Assembly: GCF_025465945.1 (NCBI RefSeq)
Contig: NZ_JANLNW010000082.1
Location: 1 to 59,094 of the forward strand
Length of the DNA: 59,094 nucleotides
Source of the DNA: Pseudomonas sp. 6D_7.1_Bac1
GTDB taxonomy: Bacteria; Pseudomonadota; Gammaproteobacteria; Pseudomonadales; Pseudomonadaceae
Direction of reading: 5' to 3'
Shown: in pieces, positions 9,063-17,805 of the stretch
How the letters are laid out: every line of letters begins with the position of its first letter
Numbering within the stretch: position 1 is the stretch's first letter
Position numbers and translations under genes: made by a program
The notes under the pieces: generated by a model
What the model was told of the DNA's origin: nothing
Seen by the model: only the letters and a program-made list of their open reading frames with translations
The model's database searches: none

Positions 9063-10019
9063 ATGTCTGCTGTACACGTAGTCCGCTTTGAGTTTCAGAA
9101 CGGTATCCACTGGGGCGTGCTACGCCAAGGCCGTATCACTATTGTCCCCGGTGCTTTTGAAACCACCGGTGACTTCATTCGCCAGAACAGTATCGACGAC
9201 CTCGCTCGAATGAACGGTACGGAGTTGGAGGAGGGCGAAGTGAAACTGCTGTCGCCGGTGACCCGTAATCAGCAGTTCGTCTGCCAGGGCGCCAACTACC
9301 GTCAGCACATGATCGAGTCGGGCATGGACCCGGATGCGAAGAAATTCAACATGATCTTCACCAAGGCGACGAGTTGCCTGGTGGCGGCTGACAGCGACCT
9401 GATCAAGCCGCGCACCGTGCGCTTCCTTGACTACGAGATCGAACTGGGGCTGGTGATGAAACGCGCGATCACCGGCGCTGTTACTGTCACCGACGCCAAT
9501 CTGCATGAGTTCATCGCAGGCATAGTCATCGTCAATGACTACTCGGCTCGTGACATTCAGATTCCCCAGATGCAGTTCTACAAGGGCAAGAGCTTCCGCA
9601 CTTTTGGCCCGGTCGGCCCCTACCTCTGCCTTCTGGGTGCCAAGGACATGCATTACCTGAAAGCACTGCAGCTGCGCCTGACGGTCAACGATCAGGTGCG
9701 TCAGAATGACAGCACCGCCAATCTGGTTTACGGCCCCGCTGAAACCCTGACCGAGCTCTCCTCCCTGCAAGATCTCGCCGTTGGAGACCTGATCGCCACC
9801 GGCACTCCTGCCGGCTGTGCTCTAACGGTACCTTCGCCTGCCAAACAGCGCATTGCGGCCCTGATGCCAGAAGCCACCAAGTGGAAGCTTTTCCTCAAGG
9901 CGCAGGAAGGCCGGACGCAGTATCTCAAGCCAGGTGATGTGGTCGAGGCGCGCATTCGCAGCGCCGATGGCGTGATCGACCTTGGCGTGCAACGCAACCG
10001 AGTCGTGGAGGAAGTCTGA
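9063..10019 (+). CDS. Fumarylacetoacetate hydrolase family protein
   Basis: A 318-residue protein with the FAH-fold core: DYEIELGLVMKR (metal-binding Glu residues), then VNDYSARDIQ, YKGKSFRTFGPVGP and GDLIATGTPAG. Family members hydrolyse or decarboxylate acylpyruvates and 2-oxo-dienoates. Placed directly after an extradiol dioxygenase, it probably processes the ring-cleavage product. The start is preceded by CAGGAGTACCTTCA, which holds a good ribosome-binding site. Its stop overlaps the start of the ligase gene (TGATG), so the two are translationally coupled. Confidence 0.85.
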   Translation: MSAVHVVRFEFQNGIHWGVLRQGRITIVPGAFETTGDFIRQNSIDDLARMNGTELEEGEVKLLSPVTRNQQFVCQGANYRQHMIESGMDPDAKKFNMIFTKATSCLVAADSDLIKPRTVRFLDYEIELGLVMKRAITGAVTVTDANLHEFIAGIVIVNDYSARDIQIPQMQFYKGKSFRTFGPVGPYLCLLGAKDMHYLKALQLRLTVNDQVRQNDSTANLVYGPAETLTELSSLQDLAVGDLIATGTPAGCALTVPSPAKQRIAALMPEATKWKLFLKAQEGRTQYLKPGDVVEARIRSADGVIDLGVQRNRVVEEV

Positions 10020-11920
10020 TGACGGTGCAGACCCTGAGCGACATCGAGAATCTCGAACGAGTCCCCTTGTCGGAGCGCGACTTGGCGCCCAGCACCTACG
10101 ACGCGTTGCGACAAGCGGTCGAACGCACTCCCCACGCGCCAGCCCTGAGCTTCTTCGCCGATGCCGCCGATTTCAGACGCATCTACCAGTGGACCTATTC
10201 TGAGCTCTTCGCGGATATAACCCGCGCGGCGAATGCTTTCCACGACCTGGGCATAAAGCCGGGCGAGGTGCTTGCCTTCATCCTGCCCAACTTGCCGGAA
10301 ACCCATTTCACTATTTGGGGCGGGGAGGCGGCAGGTATCGTCATGGCGATCAATCCTCTGCTCGAGGCCAAGCAGATGGCTGGCTTGCTGAATGCCGCAA
10401 AGGCAACCGTGGTGGTGACGCTTGCACCGACTGCGGGCAGCGATCTATGGCCAAAATTGGCCTCGCAGCTGGATCAATTACCAACAATCAGGCATGTCGT
10501 TTGGGTCAGCATGGAGGACTATGTCGTCGAACCCGTGCGTGAGGCCCTGAGAGCAGCGGCCCTGAAGGAGCGAGACTTACACAGCGGTATCGCGATCCAC
10601 GATTTGCAATCGCTGATGGATACTCAGCCGCACACGCACCTGAAGAACGGTCGGCAAATCCGCCCGGATGAATGCTCCTCCTACATCTGTACCGGTGGCA
10701 CCACCGGGCTCCCCAAGATCGTCGCGCGTACCCATGGGTCGGAAGTCTTCAATGCATGGGCCGTGGCCGCTCACATGCAGCCACGCAATAGTGGTCAGGT
10801 TATCTTTTGTGGCCTGCCGCTGTTTCATGTCAATGGACAACTGGTTACCGGACTGATGCCTTGGACTCAAGGCGACCATGTGATCCTTGGGACACCTCAT
10901 GGGTATCGTGGCGAGGGGGTGATCCCACGATTCTGGGAGATGGTCGAGCACTTCGGTATCAACTTCTTTTCCGGCGTACCCACTGTCTATGCTGCACTTT
11001 TGCAAAATGAATGGCAGGGCCGCGACCTATCCAGTCTTCGCTATGCAATGTGTGGCGCCGCCCCAATGCCGGCAGAGCTTTTCCGAGAATTCGAGCGCCG
11101 GACCGGGGTGAAAATCCTCGAAGGCTATGGCCTCACGGAAGGCGCCTGTGTCTCCTCGGTCAATCCTCCCCATGGCGAGCGCCGTATGGGCTCCATCGGG
11201 ATACGGATCGCCTATCAGAATATGCGCGCGGTTTTGCTCAGTGACGCCGCAGAGTACTTGCGCGACGCCGACGTGGATGAGATCGGCCTGATCACGATCA
11301 GTGGTCCGAACCTCTTCGATGGCTATCTGGAGGAGAGTCATAACCGGGGCCTGTGGATCGATATCGACGGTCAGCGCTGGCTGAATACGGGCGATTTGGG
11401 TCGCCAGGATGCGCAGGGTTACTTCTGGCTGACCGGACGCAAGAAGGAGTTGATCATCCGCGGCGGCCACAACATCGATCCCAAGCAAATCGAGGAGGCG
11501 CTGCAGGCGCATCCCGCCGTCGCCTTGGCTGCTGCAGTCGGCAGCCCCGACGTCTACTCGGGCGAGGTGCCGGTCGCCTACGTTCAACTGCGACCCGGAC
11601 AAGCCTGCAACGTCGAAGACCTTCAGGTGTTCGCTCAACTCAACATCAGCGAGCGGGCTGCAGTTCCCAAGCGCATTGAAATCCTCGAAGCGCTGCCACT
11701 GACTGCCGTGGGCAAGATATTCAAGCCCGCCTTGCAGCAGCGCGAGATTGGCAGGGTAGTCCAGCAGGAAGTGGAGCGCCTGTGTCTGCGGGAGATTGCG
11801 GTAGAGGTGGTACAGGATGGTCGTCGTGGGCTGGTCGCATGCATCCGGGCCGGGGCCGATGAGGAAGACCTGGCCCTCCTTCTAGGTCGCTACAGCTTTC
11901 AAGTGGAATGGCTTAAATGA
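10019..11920 (+). CDS. AMP-dependent acyl/aryl acid ligase
   Basis: A 633-residue ANL-superfamily enzyme. Core motifs are A3 YICTGGTTGLPKIV (about residue 220), A5 EGYGLTEGA, A7 NTGDLG, the hinge GRKKELIIRGGHNID and the C-terminal lysine region PLTAVGKIFKP. It activates a carboxylic acid as an acyl-adenylate and usually passes it to CoA. It is longer than a typical ligase (about 540 residues): an additional tail of about 70 residues follows the A10 lysine. It may activate the starting aromatic acid or an acid released by the hydrolase. It overlaps the FAH gene by one base. Confidence 0.83.
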   Translation: MTVQTLSDIENLERVPLSERDLAPSTYDALRQAVERTPHAPALSFFADAADFRRIYQWTYSELFADITRAANAFHDLGIKPGEVLAFILPNLPETHFTIWGGEAAGIVMAINPLLEAKQMAGLLNAAKATVVVTLAPTAGSDLWPKLASQLDQLPTIRHVVWVSMEDYVVEPVREALRAAALKERDLHSGIAIHDLQSLMDTQPHTHLKNGRQIRPDECSSYICTGGTTGLPKIVARTHGSEVFNAWAVAAHMQPRNSGQVIFCGLPLFHVNGQLVTGLMPWTQGDHVILGTPHGYRGEGVIPRFWEMVEHFGINFFSGVPTVYAALLQNEWQGRDLSSLRYAMCGAAPMPAELFREFERRTGVKILEGYGLTEGACVSSVNPPHGERRMGSIGIRIAYQNMRAVLLSDAAEYLRDADVDEIGLITISGPNLFDGYLEESHNRGLWIDIDGQRWLNTGDLGRQDAQGYFWLTGRKKELIIRGGHNIDPKQIEEALQAHPAVALAAAVGSPDVYSGEVPVAYVQLRPGQACNVEDLQVFAQLNISERAAVPKRIEILEALPLTAVGKIFKPALQQREIGRVVQQEVERLCLREIAVEVVQDGRRGLVACIRAGADEEDLALLLGRYSFQVEWLK

Positions 11921-11953
11921 GCCCGAATTTGCCACCGTAAGCCCAGCAAACAT

Positions 11954-11982
11954 GCCCTGGTACTCATCAGTCAGGGCCTTTT
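11954..11982 (+). terminator. Probable intrinsic terminator after the ligase gene
   Basis: GCCCTG, a 12-nt loop and CAGGGC are followed by CTTTT, 34 bp after the ligase stop. The stem is modest, so read-through into the FadL gene is possible. Confidence 0.5.
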
Positions 11983-12081
11983 ACACAACTTCGATCAACT
12001 CCAACCGGCACTGACAAGTGCACCGGAAGGCGAAGCCTTGCCTGCGTGCAATCAACAAAAACAATAAATAAGAGGTGGAAT

Positions 12082-13401
12082 ATGAAACTGAATAGCCGTG
12101 CGATCCCGTGTCTCTCTGCTCAGCGAAAGTGTGCTGCCTGGATTAAGTTCACCAGTGCCATGGCACTGCTCAGCGCCTCTACACTTGCAGGCGCCAATGG
12201 CATTGCCCTTAACGAACAAAGTGCCAGCAGTGCGGGAACTGCTTATGCGGGAAGGTCGTCATCCGCGCTGGACGCCAGCACTATCTTTGGAAACCCTGCA
12301 GGCTTGACCAAGTTGAAGCGCAGTGAGATTTCCGGCGGGGCCGCGGTCGTCTCGGTGAGCAACGACATGAGTGATGCGCAGAGCAGTGTCGCAGGAACGA
12401 GTAAGGGGAACTCGGTACCATTGGGGGTCGTGCCCTTCGTCTATATGTCGACGCCGCTTGATGATCGTCTTTCGATTGGTCTGGGCCTCTATGCTCCGAG
12501 TGGTCTGATCAATGACTACGAGAGCACTTTTCAGGGCCGCTACCATGGTTCCTATAGCTCGACCAAGGAGGTGACCCTGCAGCCCACCATTGCCTATCGG
12601 ATCAATGATTACGTGTCCATTGGTGGCGGACCGACCATAAACCATTTCGATGCAAATCTTCAGAATTACTTGGCCACCGGCGCCCTGAACAACGGTCAGG
12701 ACACGCAGGTCACCATCAAGGGCGATGACACGGCACTGGGCTACAACCTCGGCCTCTTGGTTGACTTGAGTGATGCAACGAGTTGGGGGATCAACTATCA
12801 CTCGAAGGTGAGCTATCAACTCAAAGGGCATACTACGGTTTCCGGCTCCCCGGCTGTTCTCCCGGTGGACGGAAGTTATCCCGCCAAGATAGCTATTGTT
12901 ATGCCCGAATCAGTGGATACGTCCATCACCCATCATTTTGATAGTCGCTGGACCGGATACCTGGGGGCCACCTGGAAACGTTGGAGCCGGCTCGACAAGT
13001 TCGAGGCAATCAACAGCGATGTTTCCGCCGCTGGCCAGAGTGTCGGCCTGGGGAGTGTGGGCGAGCCATTGAACTGGCACGACACTTGGTCCACCGCGGT
13101 TGGCGCATCCTATCAATTGACCCCGCAATGGCTGATTCGCGCAGGCTACGCCTATGATCCGTCGCCAATTGGAAATGCCGATCGCAGCGTGCGTATTCCG
13201 GTGGGTAACCGCCAAGCCGTGACCTTGGGCGGCGCTTATTTGCCGAATCCCGATCTGACCATAGACTTTGCTTATGGTTATCTCTGGGATTCCAAAGCCT
13301 CGGTAAATCAGCCGAACACCTCCGGTCTTCAACCTGCATACAGTGCCAATTACGAAAACAGTGCGAATGGAATTTCAGTGCAGGCAACCTATCGGTACTA
13401 A
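12082..13401 (+). CDS. FadL/TodX-type outer-membrane channel
   Basis: A 439-residue OmpP1/FadL family protein. A cleavable signal peptide (hydrophobic AMALLSASTLAGANG, cut near residue 40) leads into the family hatch sequence GIALNEQSASSAGTAYAGR and the conserved FGNPAGLTKL. The C-terminus is a beta-strand ending in aromatic YRY. The family carries long-chain fatty acids or hydrophobic aromatics such as toluene across the outer membrane. The ATG at 12082 is preceded by AGAGG; an upstream ATG at 12046 has no clear site. Its place at the end of the catabolic set suggests the substrate is hydrophobic. Confidence 0.87.
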   Translation: MKLNSRAIPCLSAQRKCAAWIKFTSAMALLSASTLAGANGIALNEQSASSAGTAYAGRSSSALDASTIFGNPAGLTKLKRSEISGGAAVVSVSNDMSDAQSSVAGTSKGNSVPLGVVPFVYMSTPLDDRLSIGLGLYAPSGLINDYESTFQGRYHGSYSSTKEVTLQPTIAYRINDYVSIGGGPTINHFDANLQNYLATGALNNGQDTQVTIKGDDTALGYNLGLLVDLSDATSWGINYHSKVSYQLKGHTTVSGSPAVLPVDGSYPAKIAIVMPESVDTSITHHFDSRWTGYLGATWKRWSRLDKFEAINSDVSAAGQSVGLGSVGEPLNWHDTWSTAVGASYQLTPQWLIRAGYAYDPSPIGNADRSVRIPVGNRQAVTLGGAYLPNPDLTIDFAYGYLWDSKASVNQPNTSGLQPAYSANYENSANGISVQATYRY

Positions 13402-13620
13402 TCGACACGACACCCCTTTTTAAGGGAGCCCATTTTCGCAAGCCTTCCCGAAGGTTTACCTTTAATCGACAGGCAACTATCCCAACGGGGGCATGACGCA
13501 GTTTCGTCTGTCAATCAGCACCAACTGCCGCGAACACTTTCGCGGTCGTTGGTGGGTTGTCGGCAGAATGCCGTAGCAATAACCCACGATGAGCATGCGG
13601 ATCATCCCCGATGCGCTCGG

Positions 13621-14361
13621 CTAGCGGTCCAGCAGAGGTGCCAGCAGTGCACACATGCCGCGCCAGTGCGAACCCTCCCAGTAAACCCGTTGGCAGGCGT
13701 CGCAGCGCAGAAAGTGCGAATAGAGGACGCCAACGCGTGGCGGCACCTGCGGCCGGGCCAGTTCCGGGCTGATCTCGTGCAGCGGCAGGTTGCAATGAAG
13801 GCACAGGCTGAATGGCCGCGCGCTACGCGCCAGGTCGAGGCGCTCGTACAATTCGCGCAGCTGCAGCGACGGTTTCAGGGCATGCACGTAACAGCCGTGG
13901 CTGATGATCCGCCGCTTGAGCAGTTCGCGGTCGCGGGTTAGCACGATGCGTCCTTGCTGCGCAGCGATCTCGGCGATCTCGCCATCCTCGAAGCCATTGT
14001 CATAGAGGGTGTCGAAGCCGCTCATGCGCAGCAGGCTGGCCAGCCCGCCAAGGTGCGCATCAGCGACGAAGCGCAGCACCCGTAAAGGTTGCGCACGAAC
14101 CTTGAGCAGCGGGCTGATGTCCAGCGCTTCGAACTTGGGATACACCGCCAGCCGGTCACCGTCGAAGATCACCCGCTCGAAACCCACCGACTCGCCGTTG
14201 AGCAGCACCAGCTCGACCTCGGTGTGCGGTATCCCGAGCGCCTCGATCATGTGCTTGACCGTCGCCCCTCGCGCGCACTCGCAGGTGAAAGACTGCCGCC
14301 GCCGTTCGGCCGGCAGGAAGTCGTTGAGCTCCTCGTAGAAGCGGAAGGTTGCACTGGTCAT
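13621..14361 (-). CDS. Mut7-C RNase-domain protein with ubiquitin-like N-terminus
   Basis: A 246-residue protein. The first 80 residues look like the ubiquitin/ThiS-like domain that accompanies Mut7-C (AVYPKFEALDISPLL at its end). The rest is a PIN-fold Mut7-C domain beginning RFVADAHLGGLASLLRMSGFDTLYDN, with a zinc ribbon of CLHC and CDAC pairs near the C-terminus. Mut7-C is predicted to be an RNase; the bacterial role is not established. It faces away from the greB gene and shows no operon partner. About 220 bp of non-coding DNA separates it from the FadL gene. Confidence 0.8.
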   Translation of the reverse strand: MTSATFRFYEELNDFLPAERRRQSFTCECARGATVKHMIEALGIPHTEVELVLLNGESVGFERVIFDGDRLAVYPKFEALDISPLLKVRAQPLRVLRFVADAHLGGLASLLRMSGFDTLYDNGFEDGEIAEIAAQQGRIVLTRDRELLKRRIISHGCYVHALKPSLQLRELYERLDLARSARPFSLCLHCNLPLHEISPELARPQVPPRVGVLYSHFLRCDACQRVYWEGSHWRGMCALLAPLLDR

Positions 14362-14556
14362 GCTGAACAGTATGGCAGGGCTGCAGGATGAGCGAGTCTA
14401 GTCATTAAAGCGTTCTACCTGAACTATTCACGCTGAAGCTATGATACGGGCCATGCTCGATTGCCCAAGCATCCGCTGTAAGTGCATGGATATGAAACCG
14501 AGCATTTGTGACCCGATCTAGCCGTGCTGGAGGTAATCGTTAGTGAGAAACCCGAC

Positions 14557-15030
14557 TTGAGTACCAACATAATCACAAAGCAAGGGCACGAGGCGCTGAA
14601 GCAAGAGCTCGACTTCCTTTGGCGAGAGAAACGTCCTGATACGACTCGGAAAGTCACTTGGGCAGCCTCGCTGGGCGACCGTAGTGAAAATGCTGACTAC
14701 CAGTACAACAAGAAGCTGCTTCGAGAAATTGATCGACGTGTCCGATACCTTCGTAAAAGGCTCGAGGATGTGCGGGTTGTTGAGTATTCGCCCGAGCAGG
14801 AAGGGAGGGTCTTTTTCGGGGCTTGGGTCGAGATCGAAAACGAGGCGGGTGAAATCAAGAAATTCAGAGTGGTGGGGTACGACGAAATCTACGGTCGTAA
14901 CGATTACATTTCGATCGATTCGCCGATGGCGCGTGCGCTTTTGAAGAAGGAGGTGGGCGACGAGGCTGTTGTTCAGACCCCGGGCGGAGAAATGTTGTGG
15001 TGGATTAACGAAATTTTTTACGAAAAATAG
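14557..15030 (+). CDS. greB: Transcription elongation factor GreB
   Basis: A 157-residue GreA/GreB-family factor that binds the RNA polymerase secondary channel and stimulates cleavage of backtracked RNA. The coiled-coil tip GDRSENADYQYNKK keeps the catalytic acidic residues, and the C-terminal FKBP-like domain reads FFGAWVEIENEAGE through YISIDSPMARALLKKEVGD. The family length (157-158) fits the TTG at 14557; an in-frame GTG at 14524 would add 11 unmatched residues. A GGAGG site at 14529-14533 is closer to a five-codon reading frame (GTG at 14543) whose stop overlaps the TTG, so coupling is possible. The sequence is closer to the E. coli type than to the usual Pseudomonas MSRYRPPR-type GreB, a broken copy of which lies alongside. 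Confidence 0.88.
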   Translation: MSTNIITKQGHEALKQELDFLWREKRPDTTRKVTWAASLGDRSENADYQYNKKLLREIDRRVRYLRKRLEDVRVVEYSPEQEGRVFFGAWVEIENEAGEIKKFRVVGYDEIYGRNDYISIDSPMARALLKKEVGDEAVVQTPGGEMLWWINEIFYEK

Positions 15031-15082
15031 TATGCGTTTTTGAGTATGGCTACTATTTCTGAGTGCCCGGATTTAAAGGCTT

Positions 15083-15266
15083 TCAGAGGCAATCGTATGG
15101 AAGCTGCGGGGCTTGGACGTACTCGGCGTTTGCAGAGCGGCCGCCTTGCGCAGCAGCCTCGCTGACGGATTGGGTCACCTGGGGGCGGCGTACATGCCAG
15201 AGCTCATGGGGCTCGGCACACATCCGCGCTTCGCCCTCGGGAGTGATGAGGGCGATAGCGGCTCAT
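15083..15266 (-). pseudogene. Truncated, frameshifted greB remnant
   Basis: On the minus strand, ATG at 15266 begins MSRYRP, the usual N-terminus of Pseudomonas GreB. Translation then resumes in another frame as ALITPEGEARMCAEPHELWH followed by VRRPQVTQSVSEAAAQGGRS and ANAEY, ending near 15119. The family then continues with YGKKMLREIDSR, but here sequence unrelated to GreB follows and runs to a stop at 15083. The shift fits a deletion of about 20 bp between short CGCCCTC repeats. Only about 55 of 160 codons survive, and tip residues are altered (GGRSANAEY instead of GDRSENAEY). It lies just downstream of the ABC permease in the same orientation, where an operon partner would be. No other gene was seen in 15031-15300. 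Confidence 0.8.
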
Positions 15267-15300
15267 TGCAGTTTCTTTTGGTCAGAAAGCATCGAGTCTA

Positions 15301-17805
15301 TCAACCCTCGCGCAAGACTGTCAGTGGGCTGGCATTCAGCGCCCGACGAGTACCGAACACGCCCGCACCGCCGATCAGCAATGCGCCAATCACCGGGAGC
15401 AACAACAGCCACGGATGCGGATGCCAGGCCAGGTCGAACGCATAGCGGTAAAGCACCAGGCTCACCAGTTCCGAGCCTAGCGCCGCGAGCAAGCCGCTGA
15501 CCGCGCCGAGCAAGCCGAACTCGATCCGCCGCGCCTTGACCAACAACTGCCGTTCGGCGCCCAGCGCACGCAGCAGCGCACCTTGGCGAATACGCTCATC
15601 GAGCGTCGCCTGCAAGCCGGAAAACAGCACCGCCATGCCGGCCGCCAGCACAAACAACAACACGTACTCGACCGCCAGGGTGACTTGCTCAAGGATACTG
15701 CGCAGCTGCGCCAGCAAGGCTTCGACCTGCAGAATGGTCACCGCCGGGAAGGCCCGCGACAGGTCGATGATTTGTTGGTCGTGACCGGCTGCCAGGTAAA
15801 AACTGGTCAGGTACGTGGCCGGCAGGTCTTTCAAGGTGCCGGGCTGGAAAATCATGAAGAAGTTTGGCTGGAAGTTGTCCCAGTTGATCTTGCGCAGGCT
15901 CGTGACCTGTGCCTCGCGGTTGACGCCGCCGACGGTGAAGATCAGGTGATCGCCAAGCTTGAGTTTCAGGCTCTCGGCCACTTTGCCTTCTACCGAAACA
16001 CCGGGTACGTCGCCTGTAGGCTGCGCGGACCACCAGTTGCCGGCGGTGATGCTGTTGCCCGCAGGCAGCTCGGCGGCCCAGGTCAGACTCAGATCCCGCT
16101 GGATGGCCCGATCACCTTCGGAGTCCTTGCTGACGATGCCCTGTACCGGTTCGCCGTTGATGCTGATCAGCCGTCCCGGCACCACCGGGTACAGCGGCGC
16201 GGATTGAGCGGACAGTTCGATCAGGCGATCAGTGAAGGCCTGTTTGTCGGCGGGCAAAATATTCAGTGCGAAGTAGTTGGGAGCGTTTTTGGGTAACTGG
16301 TTCTGCCAGGTGTCCAGCAACTCACCGCGCAGCAGGGCGATCAGGGCCATCGACAGCAGAATCAAACCGAAGGCCAGGGATTGTCCCGCCGCCGCCAGCG
16401 GGTGACGCAGCAATTGGCCCAGACCCAGGCGCCAGGGCAAGGGCGCACGGGCCAGCAGGCGACGCAGGCTGTTGAGCATCAGCAGCAACAAACCGCCAAG
16501 GACCAGTGCCGCGATAACCCCGCCACCGAGCAGGGCGAAGGTCAGCACCAGGTCCAGGCTCAAGCGCCACATGATCAGCCCCAAGGCTGCCAGCGCGGTG
16601 CCATAAACCATCCAGGTGCTTGAAGGGATCGGCAGTATGTCGCGGCGCAGTACACGCAGTGGTGGAACACGCCCAAGCGCCGCGAGTGGCGGCAGGGCGA
16701 ACCCGGCGAGGGCGACCAGTCCGGTGCCGATCCCGGCGACCGCTGGCAGCAATCCTCCCGGCGGTACATCGCTCGGCAGCAAATCACCGAGCAGGGCGAA
16801 CAGTCCTAGTTGAGCCAGCCAGCCGAGCAGGGCGCCACTCATGCTTGCCAACAGGCCGAGAACCGTCAGTTGCAGACTGAACAACAGCATCGTTTCCCGG
16901 CGCGACAAACCCAGGCAGCGCAGCAGCGCACTGGCATCGAAGCGTCGTGTGGCGAAGCGGGTAGCCGACAGTGCGACCGCTACGCCCGACAACAGCACGG
17001 CGACCAGACTGGCCATGTTCAAGTAGCGTTCGGCTTTGCCCAGGGCGCCACCGATTTGCCGGTTGCCGTCGCGGGCGTCCTGTATGCGCTGGTTGGCGGC
17101 CAGTCCCGGTTTGATCAGTTGCCGATAGGTTTCCAGGGCCGACGCGGTGCCGCGCCATAGGTCGCGGTAGCTGACCCGGCTGCCGGGCTGGACCACGCCG
17201 GTGGCCGTCAGGTCGGCGAGATTGATCATCACCCGGGGCGTGAGGCTGTAGAAATTGCCGGCACGATCCGGTTCATAGGTCAGCACGCGGGTCAGGTGCA
17301 GGGTCTTCATGCCGACGTCGATGCTGTCACCCATCTTCAGGTTCAGTGCTGTCAGCAAGCGCGCCTCGGCCCAGGCTTCGCCCGGTTTCGGACTGCCGCC
17401 GGCGACTTCGAGGGCGAACGGAGCTGGCGCGCTTTTAAGCTGGCCGCGCAGCGGATAGACCTCATCGACGGCTTTGATACTCGATAGTTGAATGCCGCTG
17501 TCGGTGGCGATGACACTTGAGAACTCGACCACCTGAGCGTGTTGCAGCCCCAGTTCCTTACCGCTTTTGATTTGTTCGGGCCGGGCCGGCGAGCTGCCTT
17601 CGAGCAGCAAGTCAGCGCCCAGAAACTCGGTCGCACGCAACAGCATGGCGCCGTTCAGGCGAGCGCCGAAATAGCCGATGGCGGTACTTGCTGCCACGGC
17701 CACCAGCAGGGCGAAGAACAACACCCGCAGTTCCCCGGCGCGGGCGTCGCGCAGCAATTGGCGAATGGCGAGGCTGAACAGGCGCAACAGCGGCAAACGT
17801 GCCAT
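15301..17805 (-). CDS. ABC transporter permease, YbbP/FtsX type
   Basis: An 834-residue inner-membrane protein with two FtsX/MacB-like permease units. An N-terminal membrane anchor (LRVLFFALLVAVAAST) precedes a long periplasmic domain. Transmembrane clusters lie in the middle (VAVLLSGVAVALSA, LLALFGLLASMSGALLGWL and following) and at the C-terminus (EYVLLFVLAAGMAVLFSGL; HPWLLLLPVIGALLIGGAGVFG). The ATG overlaps the stop of the ATPase gene (TGATG), so both are made together. The family acts as a mechanotransmitting or lipid/lipoprotein-handling transporter; the cargo is unknown. The pairing with TesA on the opposite strand matches the E. coli ybbAP-tesA arrangement. Confidence 0.88.
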   Translation of the reverse strand: MARLPLLRLFSLAIRQLLRDARAGELRVLFFALLVAVAASTAIGYFGARLNGAMLLRATEFLGADLLLEGSSPARPEQIKSGKELGLQHAQVVEFSSVIATDSGIQLSSIKAVDEVYPLRGQLKSAPAPFALEVAGGSPKPGEAWAEARLLTALNLKMGDSIDVGMKTLHLTRVLTYEPDRAGNFYSLTPRVMINLADLTATGVVQPGSRVSYRDLWRGTASALETYRQLIKPGLAANQRIQDARDGNRQIGGALGKAERYLNMASLVAVLLSGVAVALSATRFATRRFDASALLRCLGLSRRETMLLFSLQLTVLGLLASMSGALLGWLAQLGLFALLGDLLPSDVPPGGLLPAVAGIGTGLVALAGFALPPLAALGRVPPLRVLRRDILPIPSSTWMVYGTALAALGLIMWRLSLDLVLTFALLGGGVIAALVLGGLLLLMLNSLRRLLARAPLPWRLGLGQLLRHPLAAAGQSLAFGLILLSMALIALLRGELLDTWQNQLPKNAPNYFALNILPADKQAFTDRLIELSAQSAPLYPVVPGRLISINGEPVQGIVSKDSEGDRAIQRDLSLTWAAELPAGNSITAGNWWSAQPTGDVPGVSVEGKVAESLKLKLGDHLIFTVGGVNREAQVTSLRKINWDNFQPNFFMIFQPGTLKDLPATYLTSFYLAAGHDQQIIDLSRAFPAVTILQVEALLAQLRSILEQVTLAVEYVLLFVLAAGMAVLFSGLQATLDERIRQGALLRALGAERQLLVKARRIEFGLLGAVSGLLAALGSELVSLVLYRYAFDLAWHPHPWLLLLPVIGALLIGGAGVFGTRRALNASPLTVLREG

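Noticed and set aside
13424..13440. FadL gene terminator
   Set aside because: CCCCTT/AAGGGA is too short a stem and lacks a T-run after it.
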